Assembly: GCA_963754235.1 (NCBI GenBank) | Contig: CAVWFK010000007.1 | Location: 1-64,000 of the forward strand | Reading direction: 5' to 3' | Source of the DNA: DATAYA01 sp963754235 | GTDB taxonomy: Bacteria > Pseudomonadota > Alphaproteobacteria > Acetobacterales > Acetobacteraceae | DNA: 64,000 nt | Shown: piece after piece, positions 34,585 through 45,346 of the stretch | Layout: every line of letters starts with the position of its first letter | How positions within the stretch are numbered: position 1 is the first letter of the stretch | Program-made: the position numbers and the translations under genes | The notes under the pieces: model-generated | The model's input: only the letters and a program-made list of their open reading frames with translations | The model's database searches: none | What the model was told of the DNA's origin: nothing

Positions 34585-36912
34585 TTAGGAACAGGGTTCA
34601 TTCCAGCCCGGCGGCAACCGAGCCAGCAGGTCGGACGAAATGATTGGCACCTGCGCCGTATCGATTTTCTCACTCGCGTGGCAACGTGCCAGTAGGCTGT
34701 CGCCGAGGTAGGCGTCGTATTTGGCCCGCTTCATATCGGGTACCATGCGGGCGAGTTCGACGGCGTCCGGGGCTGGCCCGCCGGCAAGCGCTGCCAGAGT
34801 CCCGGCCAAGGTCTGGTGATCCCGGGCTGGAACGATCACCGCGATGCCGTGCGGGGACGCCCGGATTTTGCGCGCGTTCAGTGCCAGCACGAAGGCAAGC
34901 TGGGAGCGGTTGCCGACCCACGGAAACAACAGCAGCTGGTCCTCATGCCGATAGAGACTGTAATCGTGCAGGCCGAAACGGTCGAAGGCCCTCCGGGCCT
35001 CTCGGAGCAGCCTGACCGCAACCTCGTCAAGGAAGCGCGGAACGGCCGAATCCTGATAGACGCGGCGCACCTCGGCGACCACCACATCTGCGGGCGGCAG
35101 GCTTTCGCCTTTGAAGCTGGGCGGATTGCCGCCGTAGGCGGCGGTGACAAGGATTTCCTTGTGCCCAGGATCGATCTCCAGAACCCGCCAACGGCGCCCA
35201 GCGAAAATGATGAGCTGCCCTGGCACGATCGGATTATTGTCCGGCAGCATGCCCAGTGCGCGACCGCGATCCGTGATGACCTTGAACTCGTCGGGCGTCA
35301 TGAACACCGCGTAGAAGCGCCGGTCGTTGATCACGCGCTCGCCCTCTCCGCCCGGCAACAGAGTTCCGTCAGGCGCCTGCTCAACGAGCTTCACGTCCGG
35401 GTGCGCCATGCGCCGCAGGACGTCCAAGTAAAGCGTTCGATCGACTTCGTGGAACACACCGCTCTCGACGAGCCGGTTCCAGCCCTGCTTGGCGGTCAGC
35501 CCGCCGTGTTGGGCAATGAGAGCCAGGATCTGATGGACCAGCGTCGAGAGATGCAGCCGTCCTGGCGACGGTGGCTCGTTCCAGTGGCGCAGCATTAGGT
35601 TGACCATAGCGAGGGCTTGCACGGTCTCTGGGCGCAGGGCGTCGATCGGGTGGATGCGCTCGTCCATCGCTTTCTCGGTGACGTAGATTCGCATCACTGA
35701 GGTCTGACCGGCGCGACGCCCGGAGCGACCGAGCCGCTGGCGCATGCCGGAGACGGTGTGGCCGGGCCCGATCTGCGCCACTGCCTCGATGTGGCCGACG
35801 TCGATGCCGAGCTCGAGCGTGGTTGTGGCAACGATGGAGCCCGGCCGGTCCTCGTTCTTCAGGCGCCGCTCGGCCTCCTCCCGATGCTCGCGCGACAGGC
35901 TGCCGTGGTGGGCGAAGAACTCCTCGGAGATGCCCAGCGCCTCGCACAAGCTGAAAAGCTCGGCCGTGACGCGCTCTACCATATCGCGGCGCCCCGCGAA
36001 GATCAGGCTGCGGTGCCCGTGCAGCGTGTCGAACAGATGCCGGATGACCTGATTGAGCGCCGGGTTTTCTGGCGCCGCCTCCGTGTCGTCGCGCTTGCCG
36101 CGGCTCTGTTTGAGAACCGGTTCGATCGTGCCGCGCAACTGGAGCCGTAGTTCCTGCCCACCGGCCGCCAACTCCAGGATCGCGACGCCATCCGGCTCGA
36201 GCGGTCGCAGGAATGCGGCCGAGGTGCCGATGTCCGCCAGCGTCGCCGACAGGGCTACGCGGGCGACACGGTGCCCGGCAGCGATCTCGACGCGGTTCAG
36301 CAGCGACTGCAGTTGCCGCCCACGCTCGCTATCCATGAAGGCGTGCATCTCATCCACGACCATGTAGCCGAGCGCCGCGAATAGGCGGCCAGCCTCCGGG
36401 CCACGGCGGACCAGGATTGCCTCAAGGCTCTCCGGCGTCGTCAGCAGGATACCGTGTGGGCGCTTGCGGGCGCGTTCCTTGACGCTGACGGCCACGTCGC
36501 CATGCCACTTCGTCACCGGCAGGCCGATCTCCTCGCACAGCGTCTCGATGCGGCCGAACTGATCGTTGATCAGCGCGCGGAGCGGGCTGATATAGATGGC
36601 TTCGAATCCGGCGCCGGGTGACCGCTCATCCCAGGCCAACCGGGATACGATCGGCAGGAAAGCGGCCTCCGTCTTCCCGCTTGCCGTCCCTGCGGCTATG
36701 ATCAGGTCGTGCTTGCGCTCCAGCAGGATGGGGATGGAGCGCTCCTGGATGTCGCGCAGCTCCGTCCAGCCCTGCCGCCAAATCCAGCGACGCACCTTTT
36801 CGTGCAGCAGGTCGAAAGCCGCTGACGCCCTGTCATCGACATCAGCGGCCTCACGGGCGTGGGTTGCGGCATCGACGGCCTCACCAGGCGGTACGCCGAC
36901 CGGACCACTCAA
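34585..36912 (-). CDS. sngC: Shango defence helicase SngC (Lhr-like DEAD/DEAH)
   Basis: Intact 775-residue superfamily-2 helicase. Walker A AGTASGKTEAAFLP at residues 74-87, DEMH at 187-190, RVALSATLAD (motif III) and QRLGRSGRRAGQ (motif VI), with an Lhr-type winged-helix/C-terminal region. The TTG start at 36912 overlaps the SngB stop (TTGA). Related to BREX type-2 BrxHI and Lhr. In this order with a DUF2791-type ATPase and a TerB_N protein it matches Shango, described as TerB protein, ATPase and helicase that together protect against phage. The helicase presumably acts on invading nucleic acid. Gene intact. Confidence 0.85.
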   Translation of the reverse strand: MSGPVGVPPGEAVDAATHAREAADVDDRASAAFDLLHEKVRRWIWRQGWTELRDIQERSIPILLERKHDLIIAAGTASGKTEAAFLPIVSRLAWDERSPGAGFEAIYISPLRALINDQFGRIETLCEEIGLPVTKWHGDVAVSVKERARKRPHGILLTTPESLEAILVRRGPEAGRLFAALGYMVVDEMHAFMDSERGRQLQSLLNRVEIAAGHRVARVALSATLADIGTSAAFLRPLEPDGVAILELAAGGQELRLQLRGTIEPVLKQSRGKRDDTEAAPENPALNQVIRHLFDTLHGHRSLIFAGRRDMVERVTAELFSLCEALGISEEFFAHHGSLSREHREEAERRLKNEDRPGSIVATTTLELGIDVGHIEAVAQIGPGHTVSGMRQRLGRSGRRAGQTSVMRIYVTEKAMDERIHPIDALRPETVQALAMVNLMLRHWNEPPSPGRLHLSTLVHQILALIAQHGGLTAKQGWNRLVESGVFHEVDRTLYLDVLRRMAHPDVKLVEQAPDGTLLPGGEGERVINDRRFYAVFMTPDEFKVITDRGRALGMLPDNNPIVPGQLIIFAGRRWRVLEIDPGHKEILVTAAYGGNPPSFKGESLPPADVVVAEVRRVYQDSAVPRFLDEVAVRLLREARRAFDRFGLHDYSLYRHEDQLLLFPWVGNRSQLAFVLALNARKIRASPHGIAVIVPARDHQTLAGTLAALAGGPAPDAVELARMVPDMKRAKYDAYLGDSLLARCHASEKIDTAQVPIISSDLLARLPPGWNEPCS

Positions 36913-38310
36913 AGTCGGAAGCTCTCCATGTCGTCTTGACCAGGCCTGGTCTTGCCGTGGGCAGCAGCCGCGGGCGCCAGAACTGGCGTCACGGCGGGCA
37001 TGTCGTCGACAATGTCGCCGCCAGCTGGTGGTGCGTCAGGGGCGATTTCCACCTGGGCGAGCAGGGTGCGCCAATCTGTGCCGGGGTTTTGATCGAGGAT
37101 GGCCAGCAGGTCCAAAAACGCCTTGATCGTGTTGCGCGGGGTCCGGAAGTAGGCTTCGCCGATCTTCTTGTTGCAGTGGTTCATGAAGGCCGCGAATACC
37201 TCGTCCGGCACCAGGTAGCGAGCCTTGTCACCGCCCGCGAAGACGTGCCGCAGTTTGCCGAGCAGCACCAGGAGATCTTCGGGCGTCAGGCTCCGCAATC
37301 GGATGACCGGGCCGGAGAGATCGACCAGGCCGCCGCGGGCGAACGTGTTCTCGGCGAGTCGAGAGCGCAGCGCCTCGTAGGAGTAGAGGCCACGACGGCT
37401 GTCCATCAGGAACTCGGGCGTGCCGCCGAAATAGAAGCCCAGACTGTCTGTCGAGCCCTGGAGCATGTCGTTAACGATGCGCAGGATCTGCTCGTAGTTG
37501 CCGTTGCGTGCCTGGGCATTGACCAGCTTGAACAAACTGACGCATTCGTCGAGCATGACCAGGAAGCCCGCGTAGCCTGCAAGCTTCACAAAGCGGCCGA
37601 TCACCTTGAGGTAATCGTAAACGACGGCGTCATCGATGATCGACCGGACCCCGAGCGCCTCGCGCGCTTCGGTCTTCAGTGCGTACTCGCCGCGCAGCCA
37701 GCGCAATGCCGCCGCCTTGCCCGCCTCGCTGCCTTCCTCTAAGGCTCGCCAGGTACAGTTCAATCACGGTCGCGAAGTCGTAGCCGGAAACGAGTTCCTG
37801 GATTGGCGTCAAACGTTCCTGGATCAGGTCACCAACTTTGCGTCCCGAGGTCTTCGCGGCCGATTGAGCGTCGCCGATGAAGCGCTCGACGACGTTTGCC
37901 AGCGCCCCACCATCCGGCTTGGTACGCGTCGCCATATTGCGCATCAGCTCGGCGAAGAGACTGCGGGCGTGGCCACCGGTGCCGTGGATCCGGCGATCCG
38001 GGGAAAGGTCGGCGTGCACCACCACCAGCTTGCGCTGCAGCGCGATCGAGCGCGCGAGGCTCAGGAAGAAGGTCTTGCCCGAGCCGTAGTCGCCGATGAT
38101 GAACCGGACACCCGATCCCTGGTTGGCGATCCGGTCGATATCGCGCACGACCTCCTTCACCTCGCCGACGCGGCCGACCTGGACGTGTTGCACCCCGAGG
38201 CGCGGCACAACGCCTGCGCGCAGCGCCTGCACGATACTGTCGCGCTCCTTCGCTTTAATGCGTTCGGTGACGGGGATGCCGTCAGACGTCACGATGCTCA
38301 GATTCGTCAT
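36909..38310 (-). pseudogene. sngB: Shango ATPase SngB (BrxD/DUF2791-like), one extra A
   Basis: About 466 residues when one base is removed. N-terminus MTNLSIVTSDGIPVTERIKA; Walker A FIIGDYGSGKTFFLS (residues 73-80); Walker B GFLVMLDECVSLFKL. The C-terminal part has YFGGTPEFLMDSRRGLYSYE and IRLRSLTPEDLLVLLGKLRH. Near 37740 the sequence needs one A fewer for ELYLASL-EEGSEAGKAAAL to be continuous; as written the product stops after an out-of-frame stretch. The start overlaps the SngA stop (ATGA at 38307-38310), and the stop overlaps the SngC start. It is the P-loop partner common to Shango and BREX type 2. If the indel is real the system is dead. Confidence 0.82.
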
Positions 38311-40850
38311 GCCGCTTCCTCCGGCGCGTCCAGCCTGCTTAGTTGGGGCAGGAGTGCCACGTTGATGGTTAACGGATCGCCGTCCACGATGATCTCGTCG
38401 CCGTGTGCATTGTAGGCCCACTCGTTGAGGGTCTCGATCGCGCCGTCCGGTGGCAAGCCGAATGCGCGCGCTCGGGACTCGAAATCGGCTCGGCTCCAGG
38501 ATACCGCGCCTGTGAGCGTCTCAAGGAAACGCGCATGCTCAGGGTCGAGACCACTGAATCGACCACCGGCCTGCACGTCCAACCCCTCCTGCCGACCGCC
38601 CCCGCCGACCGAAAGTGTTCCGGCCGGGACCGCGGGCTCATCCTCCTCGTAGATCGGAGCGAGGATCTCGGCGACCTCTCGCGTCTGGCGCAGGATCGCG
38701 CTCACCTTCGCTATGTCGATGGCGAAGGTGCCGTCCTGGGGCGCAGCCTGTGGCGGAGGCGGCGGGATGCGGTAGGCGGCGGTCTTGGGTGCGCCTTGCT
38801 CGACGACGACCGGCTCCGTAGTGCCTGCCGCGGTGCCCTGATGCAGGGCGGCGTAAAGCCTCCGCCGATCGATACCGAAGCCATCATGAAGTCGTTCTAG
38901 CGCTGCCATAGTCGGCTGGTGAACCTCGCCGCAGCCGGCAGCGACTGCCGCGGCAAGGGCCGCGATCGCGCCGCGTTCCTCAGCGGACAAATTGCCCGCA
39001 ATCATCCTGAGGCGCCCCGACGCCAGGGCTCGCCCGCGCATCAGCCGATACCGCGCAGCAAGTCGCACTGCGTCCGCGGCGCTGAGGTGCAGCCGCGTGG
39101 CGAGTTCGGAGATCAGGTGGGTGCCGTCCGAGCCGCGCTCGGCCGCTGCGAGCAGCGCAGCGACAAGGGCGGCATGGTGGAAAGCGGTGCTCGGTGTGAC
39201 GGCGGTGCCCTTTGCATCGGCGATACGGAACAGCAGCACGAAGCTGCCCGGCCTTTCCGCGCCATGGGTCGGGTCGGGTTCCATACCGTAGCCGAAGGTC
39301 GCCAGCATAGCCGACATTTCGCGGGCCTGCTTGAGACCGCTGGCCTCCTTCCCTTTGCCGAAACACCAGCGCCCAAGCTCGTCGAGCGGTACCGCGGCCA
39401 CCGGTTTGCCGAGGCCTTCCAGCCATCGCCTGAACGGGGCGAAGACACTGACATCCGCAAGCTCGGATGGCAGTGCCAGGGCGGCATTCAGGCTGTCCGC
39501 GCGCCGTCGGTCCTTGCCGACGACTTTGGCGTAGGCCTCCAGGTCCTCGGCGGCCTTGGCGCAAAGCTCGGCCATCCTGGTCCAGCTGAGCTCGGTCGGA
39601 TCAGGCAGTCGATTGACCCCCTGAACTCGTAGGACGATGGCGAGATGCTGGGACGCCGCGTGATAGGACAAAGCCAGTTTGCTGTTCTTCCGGTCAGGGA
39701 GCCTGAAGCCGTCCGGGAACCGCTCCACGAAGCGCCGCCGGACCAGCTCGACGAACTCCTCGCGGGTCCGTGTCATAGCGATCGTGGCAGGAACGCCACG
39801 CTGGTGCGCCGGCAGCGCCAACATCCCGACCATCGCATGCTCAAAGTCAATCGGAATGCCGTGCGCGGCGGAGACCGCGACCTTTACCTTGAGCGGCAGC
39901 GGCATGTCATGGTGGGTGGAGCCCAGGTCGGGCCGCCAATCGTCCAGGCCCGACGGTCCCGCGGATAAGCGTCTCGCCGCGACAACATCCAGCAGCGCCT
40001 TGCTGTATCGGCTGAAGGAATGGTTTGCAGCATAGAGGTCGCCCAGCCGCTTCACCTCCGCGACTAGGAGCTCCTCTTCGGCTGCGGACGGATTGTCCAC
40101 CAACAGCCGCCGCTCGACGCCATAGAAGAACAAGAACGCGTAACCCACGGGGAAACTGGCATCGCGCCTTCCGCTCGCAAGCCAGATTAGATAGGTGAGA
40201 CGATGCTCGGGGGTGATCTGCGAATAGGAGGGCCAGTACCCCATGTCGGCGCCGGTATGTGCCCGGCCGGAGGCGACTTTGAGCGAGGGATTGATTAGAC
40301 AAGGGGCTGGAGTATCAGAATTCCATCCGCTGCCCGGGTTCGCGGTCAGGAAGTTTCCGACATAGACCATGCCGCCCGGGATCTCGAAGCCCTTGACGGT
40401 GACGTTTCGGCCGGGTGCGATCCAGCGGACCTCGTCCCTGCGGCGAGCCCCGGATGTGGTCGTCACCGATGAGCCGACACCTCGTCCCGGCTCGATGACT
40501 ACGCGGCAGACGGGCGCCTTCAGACGCACCGTCGGGCGGCTGACCACTTCGGGAACGCCTGTCTGCAAGTTGATCGCCTCGGCAGTGCCCGTTTGTAACT
40601 CCAAACGAGTAGATGCTGGTGCTTGCGGTCTGGGCGCCTCGGCCTCCGCGGGAGTGCATGGCGGGCCCACATCCGATCGCGATCCGAGCGATTGCAGTCG
40701 CGGTTCTACGCGGAGCCTGTCATGCCCCGCCCGATGCTCTGCTTGGGGCGCATCATCGGGTATCGAGAGCGCACGCGGGGGCATCCGCTGTGGAGCGGGT
40801 GCCAGGGGAGGAGAGGGCAAGCCAATGAATCGGCTTAGCCAACCGAACAT
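38307..40850 (-). CDS. sngA: Shango protein SngA (TerB_N / TerB / TerB-C)
   Basis: Intact 847-residue protein. After a proline-rich N-terminus come APGRNVTVKGFEIPGGMVYV and MGYWPSYSQITPEHRLTYLI, hallmarks of the TerB_N domain (roughly residues 145-340). YAFLFFYGVERRLLVDNPSA and LYAANHSFSRYSKALLDVVA follow. A TerB-like helical domain lies around residues 610-670 (ERGAIAALAAAVAAGCGEVH), with a TerB-C-like region after it. This is the first gene of a three-gene operon with ATGA/TTGA overlaps. TerB domains occur in stress and phage-defence membrane-associated complexes; the molecular role in Shango is not established to my knowledge. Shine-Dalgarno-like GGGAG precedes the ATG. Confidence 0.83.
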   Translation of the reverse strand: MFGWLSRFIGLPSPPLAPAPQRMPPRALSIPDDAPQAEHRAGHDRLRVEPRLQSLGSRSDVGPPCTPAEAEAPRPQAPASTRLELQTGTAEAINLQTGVPEVVSRPTVRLKAPVCRVVIEPGRGVGSSVTTTSGARRRDEVRWIAPGRNVTVKGFEIPGGMVYVGNFLTANPGSGWNSDTPAPCLINPSLKVASGRAHTGADMGYWPSYSQITPEHRLTYLIWLASGRRDASFPVGYAFLFFYGVERRLLVDNPSAAEEELLVAEVKRLGDLYAANHSFSRYSKALLDVVAARRLSAGPSGLDDWRPDLGSTHHDMPLPLKVKVAVSAAHGIPIDFEHAMVGMLALPAHQRGVPATIAMTRTREEFVELVRRRFVERFPDGFRLPDRKNSKLALSYHAASQHLAIVLRVQGVNRLPDPTELSWTRMAELCAKAAEDLEAYAKVVGKDRRRADSLNAALALPSELADVSVFAPFRRWLEGLGKPVAAVPLDELGRWCFGKGKEASGLKQAREMSAMLATFGYGMEPDPTHGAERPGSFVLLFRIADAKGTAVTPSTAFHHAALVAALLAAAERGSDGTHLISELATRLHLSAADAVRLAARYRLMRGRALASGRLRMIAGNLSAEERGAIAALAAAVAAGCGEVHQPTMAALERLHDGFGIDRRRLYAALHQGTAAGTTEPVVVEQGAPKTAAYRIPPPPPQAAPQDGTFAIDIAKVSAILRQTREVAEILAPIYEEDEPAVPAGTLSVGGGGRQEGLDVQAGGRFSGLDPEHARFLETLTGAVSWSRADFESRARAFGLPPDGAIETLNEWAYNAHGDEIIVDGDPLTINVALLPQLSRLDAPEEAA

Positions 40851-41275
40851 TCAGGGCTCCCGAATTTTAGCCATGACGGCCGGAGCGGAATTGGATCCGG
40901 CGGTTACGAAACAGTTTGATTTCCACTGTCCCCCTGCGTTGTTCGGCAAGCCTACCACCAGACGGTCCGCGCCACTATTCTTGCACTTCTTTAACGGGTT
41001 GACAACGCAGCTACGGCAAAGCTGCCGCGCTTGAGGCCTCTGGGGGCTTGATACGTCGGCGCCGGCGGCAGTGGGCAACGGGAGAATGCCGGCCCCCGAC
41101 CTTCGACGCCGCGCTCACGTTACATCGCTGGCTTCAATCCGCCGTTCTATCGGGTGGGGGAGGACCATCCTGATCGTAGCCGCGGGCTGGCAGCTCATCA
41201 CAATGTCCCAATAGGTGGTACCTGTATCACAACTCTCGATCAGCGGGCCTGCAATGCGCAACCGAACTTAAACCT
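40851..41275. other. Intergenic upstream of Shango operon
   Basis: 425 bases between the nuclease-helicase gene stop and the sngA start. It must contain the Shango promoter, reading leftward. I find no clean -35/-10 pair and no protein. The sequence is somewhat less GC-rich near 40860-41010 than its surroundings. Confidence 0.5.
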
Positions 41276-44200
41276 TTAGGATGCTTCCGGCCTCAGAACA
41301 TCCGCTAGCTCCAGATAGCGGCAGTACGCGTTTGCGAGCTGCATCTGCCGGGGCATGCGGCACTCCGCCTCGAGCACAGCCGGGTTGGCGACGAGCACGC
41401 AGACGCATCTTGCCCGCGATGTCGCGACGTTCAAGCGGTTCAGACTGTAAAGGAATTCCATCCCGCGAGGCGCGTCAGCCTGGCGGGAGGTCGTCATCGA
41501 GTAGATCACGATGGGTGCTTCCTGCCCCTGGAACTTGTCCACGGTGCCTATACGCGCTCCGGGGAGGCGTACCTGCAACTCGTAGACCTGGGCGTTGTAC
41601 GGTGCGATGATCAGGATGTCTTGAAGCCGGACTGATCGCTCCACGCCGTCGGCATCGATCCAAGTCGATGAGGACGCAAGTATCTTGTGCACTAGCGCCG
41701 CTACGCTGTCCGCCTCTTCCGGCGAGGAGCTTTGGTTGCCTTCGTGCGGGATCGGCAGGAAACGTAGCCCGGCGCCGCTAACGGGGCCATCCGAACGGAG
41801 GATCTGATGCTCCAGGCCAGGGCGGGGGACCAGACGCCCCTCGTAGAACAATTCCGAGGTGAACTGGCAAATATCCGGGTTCAGCCGCCACGTCTCCCCC
41901 AGGAACAGGCCGCGGTCGTCCGGAACCGTCTTCCGGTCTCCCAGGATATGGTGCAAGGCGGAGACATCGGTCCCCTCTGGGTGGCTCCCCTGGATCGGCT
42001 GCTCAAGCTGCTGCGGGTCGCCCAGGAGCACGACCGCCTTGGCAGCTTGCGAAACTGCCAGCACGTTCGCCAGGGACATTTGTGCCGCCTCGTCAACGAA
42101 CAGCACGTCGACCGTCTCGAATGCCTCCGGCCGCGACCATAGCCACGCTGTCCCGCCGCCCACTGGGCAATCGGGACCCAGGCTCGCGAATATCTCTGCG
42201 TTATCTTTCGTGAACTGCAAACCGCGACGAGGCTCACCTGGCTCGTCGACCTTCTGCACGCATCCGAAGGAGAGGCCGCAGTCAGCTGCCGCCTCCAGGA
42301 CCCCATCGAGCAGGTTGCGGATGACCTTGTGGCTGTTCGCAGTAATGCCCACCGTTTGCCCAACCCGAACGAGTTCGCATATCATCCGAGCGCCGGTGAA
42401 CGTCTTCCCCGTCCCGGGCGGCCCCTGTATGGGCAGCACGCCCTCAGCGATTGAGACAGCGAGCCTGCAGGCGGCATCGAGTACGCGTTCGTCGCCGTTC
42501 CGCAACGGCTCGCCGCCAAGCCGAGGCGGTGCGCGAAGCAAGAGGTCGCGGGACGCGTGATACGCGCCGTCGCCCTCTACGCCGTGCTCCACGACATGCG
42601 CCCCGAGTCTCAGCAGCGACTCCGCGAGGACGTCGGTGCGCACCACCTTGTGGGCGAAGATCGCCTCGGGGTGCGCGTCCTTGGAATCCATCCTTTTCTT
42701 CACGTCTACCCAGAGCTCTTCCGGGGAAACGGCGTCGTACCGAGCCTAGCTTCGCGCCGCCCCGCGAGTAGACGTCCTCGCCGCCCCGTATTTCGGTTTC
42801 CTGCGGCGGGAACGCGTACCGATGCACTGGCGCCCTGGCGGTGCCGCCTATCACACCCCGGAACATTAGGCCCGACAGCGCGGCCCGCTCCTCCAGCAGG
42901 TCGTCCGCGATCAGGTCGCGGAGCCGGAAGAATTCCCACCAGCTCGCCTTCAGTTCTCTCCGGTGCCAGTCGAGCATGTTCGCCAGGAGCCAGCGGCCGT
43001 GCTGTTCGGCAGTGCGCTCGGTCGCGTCCGCAGGTATGCCGTCCAGTAGCCGACCCATGACCGGCTCGATCTTGCGCAGCCACTCGGCTATCTGTTCGCT
43101 CACCTCACCACTGGCGGCGGCCGGACGCGGGACGCTTACCCCGGACGCCGCCAGCTCCGCACGCCTCTCCTCGAGCCAGTCGCGCAGCCGCCAGGTCGAG
43201 ACGCAATCGTCCTGGTTGTAACCCTGGACCGCGAGGCGATCGTCCTGCTCGACGACGTCGCCGCCGAGCTCGATGTAGGCCTCGAGCCGTGCAAGCGCGT
43301 GGTTCGCCCGCCAAAGCTCAACGGCTCGCTCGTAGCCATACAGGGATTCGAGCTTCTTGATAGAATAGGTCTCAACGCTCACCCGCACGGAATGACGGAC
43401 GATTGCGTAGAGGTCCACAAACACTTGCGCCCTGAGTAAGCGGTCGAGCTGCTCCTCGCGGGTGGCATAGCGTCCCATCAGTCGCCTCAGGGCCGCGGGT
43501 TCGTAGTGCGCGTAGTGGAAGACGTGCAGGTCAGGCCAGCGGTCGAGCCGCTCGACTAGGAAATCGATGAGGCGCTCGAAAGCCCGTTTCTCGCCCGCGG
43601 CCTCAAAAGCCCACTCCCCTTCGTAGCGTTCCTCGCCGGTCTCGTCGCGGAACGCGTAGCCGAAAAGGTACTCGAAGCCGCCCCCGCCGACGAAAGGGTC
43701 TCCTTCCAGATCAAGGAACACGTCGCCAAGCGACGGCTCAGGAAGTTTCGGTAGCCCGCAATCCGGCGAGATGGGCAGCATCTCGTAGACGAGTTGTCCG
43801 GCGCGACGCCCGGCAAGCTGTACCCTGGCCTGCTCGCGAACGCGCTCGTAGGACCTCGGGGCGCCGCGCTCCGGCTTCCAGGAAAGCGGCAGCGGCATCA
43901 TGGCGAGCTGCTCCAGCGTCGAGATGCCGTGCGTCCCGAGCTCGTTCCTTTGCAGCTTCGAGATGTTCGCAACGAGGCACAGGTGGTCGTCGGATCGTCG
44001 GCGCTCGTCGCACCTCGGCTGCCAATTGCATACGTCACAGTGCTCCACGGGATCGGGATAGGGTTCCGCCCCGGCGTCGGTCGCCAACGCGGCTTCTAGC
44101 GCCCGCTTCACCCACCGGAAGTAGGCCGCGTAATCCGCCACGCGGTAGGTCTGGGGTTCGAACCCGGACCATGGGGCGACGACGTAGGCGAACTCCGGTA

Positions 44201-44685
44201 ACATGCCCTGCGTGCCAGCGAGCAATTCAGAGTAAGAACACAGTTGGAGTACCGTCCCGCCCTTGGTCTCGCGCGCGAGCTTGGTGTCGAGGGCTTCGTA
44301 GGACCAGGGCCCGAAATTACTCGGCGTCTCGACCCGCCTAAGGATGTCGGCGCGGCCGCGCCAGCGACCGACCGCCAGCGCTGCTTGCACGATGACGCCA
44401 ATGCCTTCGCGCATCGCCTCCAGGGTGGCCGCCACCGCCTCGTCCTCGACGCCCACCCCGTCGATCATGCGAACCGAGAGGCCGGACGTCTCGAGATGGT
44501 CCCGGTATTCCTTCTCGAAGCGTGCCCCCCGCTCCCAGAGCAACAGCAGCAGTGGGTCCGATGCTGCAGACCGCTTCAGGGTGCCGGCCGCGACCGCCCG
44601 TTCGAGGTGAAGTCAGGTGACGGCAAGATAGATAGCCGACCAAGTCGGTCGTGCTAAGGGAAATTAAGTTACCGAGCTTTAGCAT
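41276..44685 (-). pseudogene. TM0106-type RecB-like nuclease fused to SF1 helicase, two frameshifts
   Basis: About 1,135 residues. The N-terminus MLKLGNLISLSTTDLVGYLS then CRHLT is typical of TM0106-family nucleases. An extra C near 44615 breaks it before RGARFEKEYRDHLETSGLSV. RecB-type motifs: YEALDTKLARETKGGTVLQL and QLCSYSELL. A Cys cluster CDVCNWQPRCDE follows, then an RNase-H-like/DEDD segment (GDVFLDLEGDPFVGGGGFEY). The frame changes again near 42745, then the helicase has IQGPPGTGKTFTGARMI (Walker A), VLFVDEAAQMSLANVLA (Walker B), LLGDPQQLEQPIQG and RLNVATSRARCVCVLVANPA. It lies upstream of Shango on the same strand but separated by 425 bases. A role in DNA degradation or defence is inferred from domains and context. 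Confidence 0.8.
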
Positions 44686-45055
44686 GCGTGGCTTCTATCA
44701 TACAGCATTCCGATAGCGATCGGAATGCCCGGTGGCGCGAACTCGACAGCCTTTCCTGAAGCCGTCCAATGCTTGGGTAGAGCGTGTCGAATTGGTCGTC
44801 GCGCAACATCCCATAAGCTACACTATGGGCAATAGTGAAACGCCGCCGTGCTGGCGTCCCGCCCACCTCCCAGAGCGCCCGCTCGCGCGGGGCGGCGAGC
44901 GTCGCCCCGACGCCGACCGGAAAATAGCCGGCACCCGCTGCATCCGTTCGGTCCGCGACCCGGCCGGACACCCCTCTCCTGATCAGATATCCTCGCAAGG
45001 GCCGAAATCTGTTTGCATGCGCACACGCCGCTTTTGATACCGTTCCCGGCAAGTC
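44686..45055. other. Intergenic, no supported gene
   Basis: 370 bases between divergent genes. A minus-strand open frame covers 44669-45364, but its right part is antisense to the WGR gene and it matches no family I know. It should hold promoters for the nuclease-helicase gene (minus) and the WGR-recombinase pair (plus). Confidence 0.45.
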
Positions 45056-45346
45056 GTGCCCACCTGCCGCAAAGCGAGCCCGATATCCGAGCCGTTCCAG
45101 CTCCCGCTGTTCCCCGACCAGGCGGTGCTCACCCGCATCAGGCCCGAACGGAATGAGCGGCGATTCTATCGCCTTGCGGTCTGGCCAGACCTCTTCGGCC
45201 GCGCGCTCCCCCCGCCATTGGGGCGCATCGGCACTCCTGGCCGCATCCGCCTCGATCCTCATCCCGACGCCGGCGCCGCCCTCAATGCCCTCGGCCGCCT
45301 CGCTCGCAGCAAGCGCCGCCGCGGCTACCGGGATCGGGCGGCGTGA
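45056..45346 (+). CDS. WGR domain protein coupled to a recombinase
   Basis: 96-residue protein, essentially one WGR domain: LTRIRPERNERRFYRLAVWP, then LGRIGTPGRIRLDPHPDAGA and ALNALGRLARSKRRRGY. The domain's name motif Trp-Gly-Arg appears as PLGRIG here. The stretch CCCCCC/GGGG at about 45209-45222 can be repaired to HWGRIG with one base less and one more, so a compensating indel pair is likely. WGR domains bind DNA ends in PARPs and occur with bacterial DNA-processing genes. The stop overlaps the recombinase ATG (TGATG at 45344-45348), so the two are co-translated. Confidence 0.75.
   Translation: MPTCRKASPISEPFQLPLFPDQAVLTRIRPERNERRFYRLAVWPDLFGRALPPPLGRIGTPGRIRLDPHPDAGAALNALGRLARSKRRRGYRDRAA

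Noticed and set aside
34585..40850. BREX type-2 system
   Set aside because: The ATPase and helicase resemble BrxD and BrxHI, but no PglX methylase, PglZ phosphatase or BrxC-size gene is nearby; the TerB_N protein points to Shango.
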